NCBI GenBank assembly: GCA_030040455.1
Contig: JASHTR010000513.1
Location: 1 to 8,160 of the forward strand
Reading direction: 5' to 3'
Length of the DNA: 8,160 nucleotides
DNA from: Terriglobia bacterium
Lineage (GTDB): Bacteria; Acidobacteriota; Terriglobia; UBA7540
The notes under the pieces were generated by a model. That model had not been told where the DNA came from, did not search any database, and was given only the letters and a program-made list of their open reading frames with translations. Position 1 is the stretch's first letter, and each line of letters begins with the position of its first letter. This document shows, one piece after another, positions 4,965 to 8,160 of the stretch. Position numbers and translations under genes: made by a program.

Positions 4965-6650
4965 ATGGTAAAAAATTATCCCGGATCAAAACAGGTGTTT
5001 GATGCGATCGTTGTCGGCTCGGGCGCCACAGGCGGCTGGGCGGCAAAGGAGCTAACGGAAGCCGGGTTGCGCGTGGCGTTGGTTGAGGCCGGGAGGATGT
5101 TGTATCCAGAAAAGGATTTTACGGAACATGTGATTCCTTATCAGATCCGATATCGCGGCTACTCGCCGCTCGTCGCAAAAACGCGGCCGATCCAGGTGCG
5201 CTGCTACGCCTGCATGGAATATAACTACGATTGGTTCGTGAACGATTTCGATAGTCCTTACGTGCAGGTTGAGGGAAAGCCGGTGAACTGGTTTCGCGTG
5301 CGCATCCTCGGCGGCCGGTCGCTGGTTTGGGGAAGGCAGAGCTACCGGCTGAGCGACCTGGATTTTAAGGCCGCCAGCCACGACGGCTACGGCGAAGATT
5401 GGCCCATCACCTACGAAGAGCTTGCCCCTTTTTATGATAAGGCGGAGCGCTTCATCGGCGTTTCAGGAGCGAAGGAAGGCGTGCCGCAGCTTCCTGACGG
5501 GCAGTTTCAGCCACCGATGCCCATGACATGCGGCGAAATCCTGCTTCGCAAGGCGGTGAAGGAAAGGTTTGGCCGCACCGTCACGATTGGGCGCTCCGCC
5601 AACCTCACCGCGCCCCTCAACGGCAGGGCCCCCTGCCATTACTGCGGACCATGTGAGCGCGGCTGCATCACCCATTCCTATTACAATAGTCCCACCACTA
5701 CCATTGCCACCGCCCAAGCCACCGGCCGCCTGACGCTGATGACAGATTCCGTGGTGAGCCAGGTGACAATGGATATGGACACCAATAAGGCGACCGGCAT
5801 CCGCTATGTTGACCGCCTGACGCGCGAGACGAAGGAGTTGCGGGGGAAGGTGGTGGTCCTTTGCGCGCAGTCCCTTGAATCCGCCCGCATCCTGCTGAAC
5901 TCCGCAAACCGCCAGTATCCCAACGGGCTCGCCAACTCCAGTGGCGTGCTGGGGCATTACCTGATGGACCACGCCACGGGCTTCGGCGCTTCCGGCACGA
6001 TGCCGATGCTTGAAACGCGGCCCTGGGCCGGTCCGCCGCACCGGCCAAACGGCATATACGTGATTCGGTTTCGGAATGTAACAACCCCGGACAAAAACTT
6101 CATTCGCGGATACGGCTATCAAGGCGGCAGCGCGCCAGGTTACGATTATGAGGCGGAGGGTTTCGGGAAAGAGTTCAAGGAGCGAGTGAAGCAAGGAGCC
6201 TGGAGGATCAGCCTGGGAGGCTTCGGAGAATGCCTCGCGCGCTGGGATAATTACTGCGAGCTGGACAAGAACGTGGTGGATGCCTGGGGCGTTCCGGCGC
6301 TGAAAATTGTTGCCGCTTACGGTGAAAACGAGCGCAAGATGGGTCACGATATCGCCGTCTCGGCGGCGGAGATGCTGGAGACTGCCGGCGCCAAGGATAT
6401 TCAAATGAGTCATCACATCAATCCCTTCGGCCACGCGATCCACGAAGTAGGCGTGGCGCGGATGGGGAGCGATCCCAAAAAGTCCGTTCTGAATAAATAT
6501 TGCCAGTCTCACGACGTGAAGAACTTGTTTGTGATGGATGGAAGCAGCTTCGTTTCCTCCGGCTGCCAGAACCCAACACTCACCATGATGGCCATTCTCT
6601 GCCATGGCTGCAATTACCTCGCGGAGCAGGCAAGAAGAGGACTGATCTAA
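4965..6650 (+). CDS. GMC family flavin oxidoreductase (exported sugar dehydrogenase large subunit)
   Basis: 561-aa GMC oxidoreductase of the bacterial gluconate/glucose/fructose dehydrogenase branch. The N-terminal FAD-binding motif is VVGSGATGG (residues 16-24), the conserved GGRSLVWGR flavin loop follows, and the C-terminal domain carries H493 (HEVGVARMG) and N536 (QNPTLT), the usual catalytic His/Asn pair 43 residues apart. C224, C227, C230 and C234 form a CX2CX2CX3C cluster motif; three of them match the C-X5-C-X3-C that holds a [3Fe-4S] cluster in related FAD-glucose dehydrogenases. It has no signal peptide, so export with the Tat small subunit is expected. Start: AGAGAGGA (4947-4954) serves ATG 4965, or TTG 4962 just before it in frame. 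No cytochrome c subunit is visible. The substrate is unknown; a sugar or glycoside is inferred. Confidence 0.92.
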   Translation: MVKNYPGSKQVFDAIVVGSGATGGWAAKELTEAGLRVALVEAGRMLYPEKDFTEHVIPYQIRYRGYSPLVAKTRPIQVRCYACMEYNYDWFVNDFDSPYVQVEGKPVNWFRVRILGGRSLVWGRQSYRLSDLDFKAASHDGYGEDWPITYEELAPFYDKAERFIGVSGAKEGVPQLPDGQFQPPMPMTCGEILLRKAVKERFGRTVTIGRSANLTAPLNGRAPCHYCGPCERGCITHSYYNSPTTTIATAQATGRLTLMTDSVVSQVTMDMDTNKATGIRYVDRLTRETKELRGKVVVLCAQSLESARILLNSANRQYPNGLANSSGVLGHYLMDHATGFGASGTMPMLETRPWAGPPHRPNGIYVIRFRNVTTPDKNFIRGYGYQGGSAPGYDYEAEGFGKEFKERVKQGAWRISLGGFGECLARWDNYCELDKNVVDAWGVPALKIVAAYGENERKMGHDIAVSAAEMLETAGAKDIQMSHHINPFGHAIHEVGVARMGSDPKKSVLNKYCQSHDVKNLFVMDGSSFVSSGCQNPTLTMMAILCHGCNYLAEQARRGLI

Positions 6651-6685
6651 AAGTTAGAAATCAGAAACTAGAAACCAGAAAGCCG
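6651..6685. repeat. 7-bp-period tandem array directly after the GMC stop codon
   Basis: Immediately after TAA (6648-6650), the sequence AGAAAnn repeats four times in exact 7-bp register at 6656, 6663, 6670 and 6677, with variable ends TC, CT, CC and GC. It is preceded by a related AAAGTT unit. It is degenerate but unmistakably periodic, with no coding potential. Confidence 0.7.
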
Positions 6686-6693
6686 AGCTTATA

Positions 6694-6804
6694 TTCCAAT
6701 TTCAACTTGTGACTTCTGATTTACCTTCTAAGGGTTAACGACGAGCAGCGGCGCAACGGAGTGATGTTCTGTCCTTTTCTGACTTCCAACTTCTGATTTG
6801 CTTT
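6694..6804. repeat. Inverted-sense heptads and a 77-bp-offset direct repeat before the isomerase-like gene
   Basis: Heptads of the form TTnnnAC/T appear as TTTCAAC, TTGTGAC, TTCTGAT (6700-6720) and again as TTCTGAC, TTCCAAC, TTCTGAT (6777-6797). These are the reverse sense of the array after the GMC gene: TTCTGATTT here is the complement of AAATCAGAA at 6658-6666. In addition, 6712-6748 and 6789-6825 align without gaps at a 77-bp offset with 28 of 37 positions identical. The second copy covers the ribosome site and ATG of the next gene; the first copy has ACG in place of ATG. The remaining 164-nt gap holds no gene. Confidence 0.55.
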
Positions 6805-6817
6805 TGAGGGCTCAACG

Positions 6818-7738
6818 ATGAACAGACGTTCTTTTGCCCGGAAGCTTAGTGGAGTAATGGGGGGGTGTTTTGTCCTGGAGCATTCGAGCGCCCTCCTGGG
6901 TGCCTCGGGGGGAGCAGACGCCGGGGACGAGGGCGCGACCTTCGGGCTTTCCGTGATGCTCTGGACGGTATTTCATAAGCTTCCGTTTGAAGAACGGATC
7001 GAGAAGGTGGCGGAGGCGGGATACAGGAACGTCGAGCTGACCGGGGAGTTCTGGCAGTGGTCCGAGACGGAGTATCGCAACGTGGATCGGAAAAAACGCG
7101 CGCTAAGGATGCAATTTGACGCCACCTCAGGCCTGAAGCACGGAATTGGCAACCCCGCTGAGCGCCAGGCCTTTCTCGCCGACCTGCAGAATATGCTTCC
7201 CGTGCTCGACCGGCTTGAATGTCCGGCGCTGATCGTGCTGTCGGGAAATCGCGTTCCGGGAATGCCTCGTAGCGTCCAGCACCAGAGCTGCATTGATGGA
7301 CTTCAGCGCGCTGCCGAATTGATCGAAGGAAAAAAGGTGTGCCTGCTGCTCGAAAACATCGATCCTGAGGAAAACCCGCATTACTTCCTAACTTCTGTTG
7401 CCGAGGGTTTCGAGATTATTGGGGCCGTGAATCATCCGCAGGTAAAGTTCCTTTACGACTTCTATCACGAGCAGATTGCGGAGGGGAATCTCATCGAAAA
7501 GCTGGAGAAGAATATTGACCTCGTGGGTTTAGTTCACATCGCCGACGTGCCTGGACGCCATGAGCCCGGGACCGGGGAGATCAACTACCAAAACATCTTC
7601 AAGAAACTCGGTGAGCTCCATTATCCTCACAATGCCGCAATGGAATACATGCCCACCTACGACTCCATCAAGAGCCTCGCAGCCTCTCGCAAGATGGCAT
7701 TGCGCGAGTACGCGCGCGGCGTTGCCGGAGCTGGGTGA
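6818..7738 (+). CDS. Hydroxypyruvate isomerase-like TIM-barrel protein with Tat signal
   Basis: 306-aa protein with an N-terminal twin-arginine motif (NRRSFARKL, R3-R4) and a short hydrophobic stretch to about residue 30, then an AP-endonuclease-2-type TIM barrel. The barrel carries the hydroxypyruvate isomerase (Hyi) signature: LLENIDPEE (E179), LYDFYHEQI (D214, H217), VHIADVPGRHEP (H240) followed by GTGEINY, and MEYMP (E276). Hyi is normally a cytoplasmic protein of about 258 aa; the extra length here is the export signal. The true substrate is probably an extracytoplasmic keto-sugar or glycoside derivative rather than hydroxypyruvate (inference). MGGC at 14-17 is a poor lipobox, so lipidation is doubtful. 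GAGGG (6806-6810) lies 7 nt before the ATG. It is downstream of and co-directional with the GMC gene across 167 nt of repeats, so co-transcription is possible. Confidence 0.9.
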   Translation: MNRRSFARKLSGVMGGCFVLEHSSALLGASGGADAGDEGATFGLSVMLWTVFHKLPFEERIEKVAEAGYRNVELTGEFWQWSETEYRNVDRKKRALRMQFDATSGLKHGIGNPAERQAFLADLQNMLPVLDRLECPALIVLSGNRVPGMPRSVQHQSCIDGLQRAAELIEGKKVCLLLENIDPEENPHYFLTSVAEGFEIIGAVNHPQVKFLYDFYHEQIAEGNLIEKLEKNIDLVGLVHIADVPGRHEPGTGEINYQNIFKKLGELHYPHNAAMEYMPTYDSIKSLAASRKMALREYARGVAGAG

Positions 7739-7796
7739 ATGGAGCGGAGGGACACCAATGCTCCCAAAGGGGTTTTCACGCCGTCTCGCCTGGGCC

Positions 7797-7988
7797 CTAA
7801 GCGAGGGTCTCGGAAGAAGACCCGCTGCGCTGAGGGCGTAACGACATAGGTTTTCCCTCTGAACGGGATGGGCGACCGCCCTCGGCGCGGAGAATGATCC
7901 GCTGGCAATCCAGGCAAATCAGGTGTCTGCCGCTCGGGGATTTGGTGGTCCGGGATGATCCACATCCGGGGCATTTTGTATTCTTCAT
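7797..7988 (-). CDS. Small zinc-ribbon protein, function unknown
   Basis: 63-aa frame with a two-knuckle zinc-binding pattern: CPGC at residues 6-9 and CLDC at 25-28, separated by a basic loop, as in rubredoxin/TFIIB-type zinc ribbons. The remaining tail is Arg/Ser-rich and likely disordered. The four cysteines in correct CxxC spacing, so near the start of a short frame, argue that it is real. A weak AGG stands about 10 nt before the ATG. It is convergent with the isomerase-like gene, 58 nt away. A longer overlapping frame (8040-7657, minus) has no such motifs, runs into the isomerase-like gene, and is treated as a shadow. Confidence 0.5.
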   Translation of the reverse strand: MKNTKCPGCGSSRTTKSPSGRHLICLDCQRIILRAEGGRPSRSEGKPMSLRPQRSGSSSETLA

Positions 7989-8040
7989 GCTCCGAACCTA
8001 GCACGGATCGCCCGGCGCGCGGAAGTCCGTAACCGAGCAT
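7987..8040. repeat. Imperfect compound dyad at the zinc-ribbon gene start
   Basis: Outer arms ATGCTC (7987-7992) and GAGCAT (8035-8040) enclose inner arms ACGGA (8003-8007) and TCCGT (8026-8030), with a GC-rich centre. The outer left arm overlaps the start codon of the minus-strand zinc-ribbon gene, so folding could affect its translation, or the structure could end the gene to the right. Arms are short and separated by unpaired bases. Confidence 0.25.
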
Positions 8041-8073
8041 TAACTGAAGTGGAAAGAGGGTAGGGTTGCTCTC

Positions 8074-8160
8074 TCAGACGGTGCGAAGATAGTCAAAATC
8101 ACATCCTTCGTGAGCCTGGAGGATGTGCTCAATGAACATCTTTCCATAGCCCCGCTGGAA
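8074..8160 (-). CDS. C-terminal end of an unidentified protein (partial)
   Basis: A minus-strand frame is open from the right edge and ends at TGA (8076-8074), giving 28 residues that begin FQRGYGKMFIEH and end CDFDYLRTV. The composition looks coding (mixed aromatic and acidic residues, codon use like the neighbours), and the frame is uninterrupted. The family is not recognised from so short a tail. It is transcribed in the same direction as the zinc-ribbon gene, 85 nt upstream of it, so the two could share a transcript. Confidence 0.55.
   Translation of the reverse strand, partial: FQRGYGKMFIEHILQAHEGCDFDYLRTV

Noticed and set aside
5463..6605. 380-codon open frame on the minus strand opposite the GMC gene
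   Set aside because: It mirrors the GMC coding frame, lacks recognisable domains and has an implausible His/Gly/Arg-rich composition; it is an antisense shadow in GC-rich DNA.
7657..8040. 127-codon minus-strand frame overlapping the zinc-ribbon gene
   Set aside because: It runs into the isomerase-like gene on the opposite strand and has no motif, while the overlapping frame has four well-spaced zinc-ligand cysteines.
8101..8126. Inverted repeat ACATCCT/AGGATGT
   Set aside because: It lies inside the partial coding frame at the right edge with a 12-nt loop; it is likely a chance result of codon content.

Overview
The window carries a chromosomal sugar/polyol catabolism locus from a moderately GC-rich, probably Gram-negative soil-type bacterium. 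Tat-exported oxidoreductase parts, a Tat-tagged hydroxypyruvate-isomerase-like protein, several AP-endonuclease-2-type TIM barrels and short repeats between genes resemble what is seen in Acidobacteriota. Planctomycetota or related phyla are not excluded; this is inference, as there is no rRNA or other marker.

Layout: (1) 2-157 (+) is the tail of an unrecognised coiled-coil-rich gene. It is followed by a hairpin and a perfect 42-bp palindrome that runs into the stop codon of the next, convergent gene. (2) A minus-strand cluster is read from right to left: a 3-hexulose-6-phosphate-synthase-like (OMPDC superfamily) protein (3863-3147), a zinc-dependent medium-chain alcohol dehydrogenase (3133-2057), a classical SDR (2053-1256) and a metal-dependent sugar isomerase/epimerase TIM barrel (1127-252). 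The first three are 3-13 nt apart and look like one operon. The last is separated by a REP-like repeated region. (3) A Tat-signal gluconate-2-dehydrogenase subunit-3 family protein (4619-3978, minus) is divergent from (4) a GMC flavin oxidoreductase (4965-6650, plus). The 345-nt intergenic region between them holds a plausible sigma70 promoter and a dispersed-type hairpin repeat. (5) A Tat-signal hydroxypyruvate-isomerase-like TIM barrel (6818-7738, plus) follows, preceded by heptamer-repeat sequence. (6) A small zinc-ribbon protein (minus) and the tail of another minus-strand gene close the window.

How the genes may work together (inference): the GMC flavoprotein and the Tat small subunit would form an exported sugar or glycoside dehydrogenase passing electrons to the respiratory chain. 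The exported and cytoplasmic TIM barrels, the two dehydrogenases and the hexulose-phosphate-synthase-like enzyme would process the resulting keto-sugar or sugar acid. The arrangement recalls 3-keto-glycoside pathways, but the substrate cannot be read from sequence.

The least explained structure lies in the non-coding DNA. Degenerate 7-bp-period repeats of different sequence begin at or next to the stop codons of three separate genes, and one of them is folded into the perfect palindrome.
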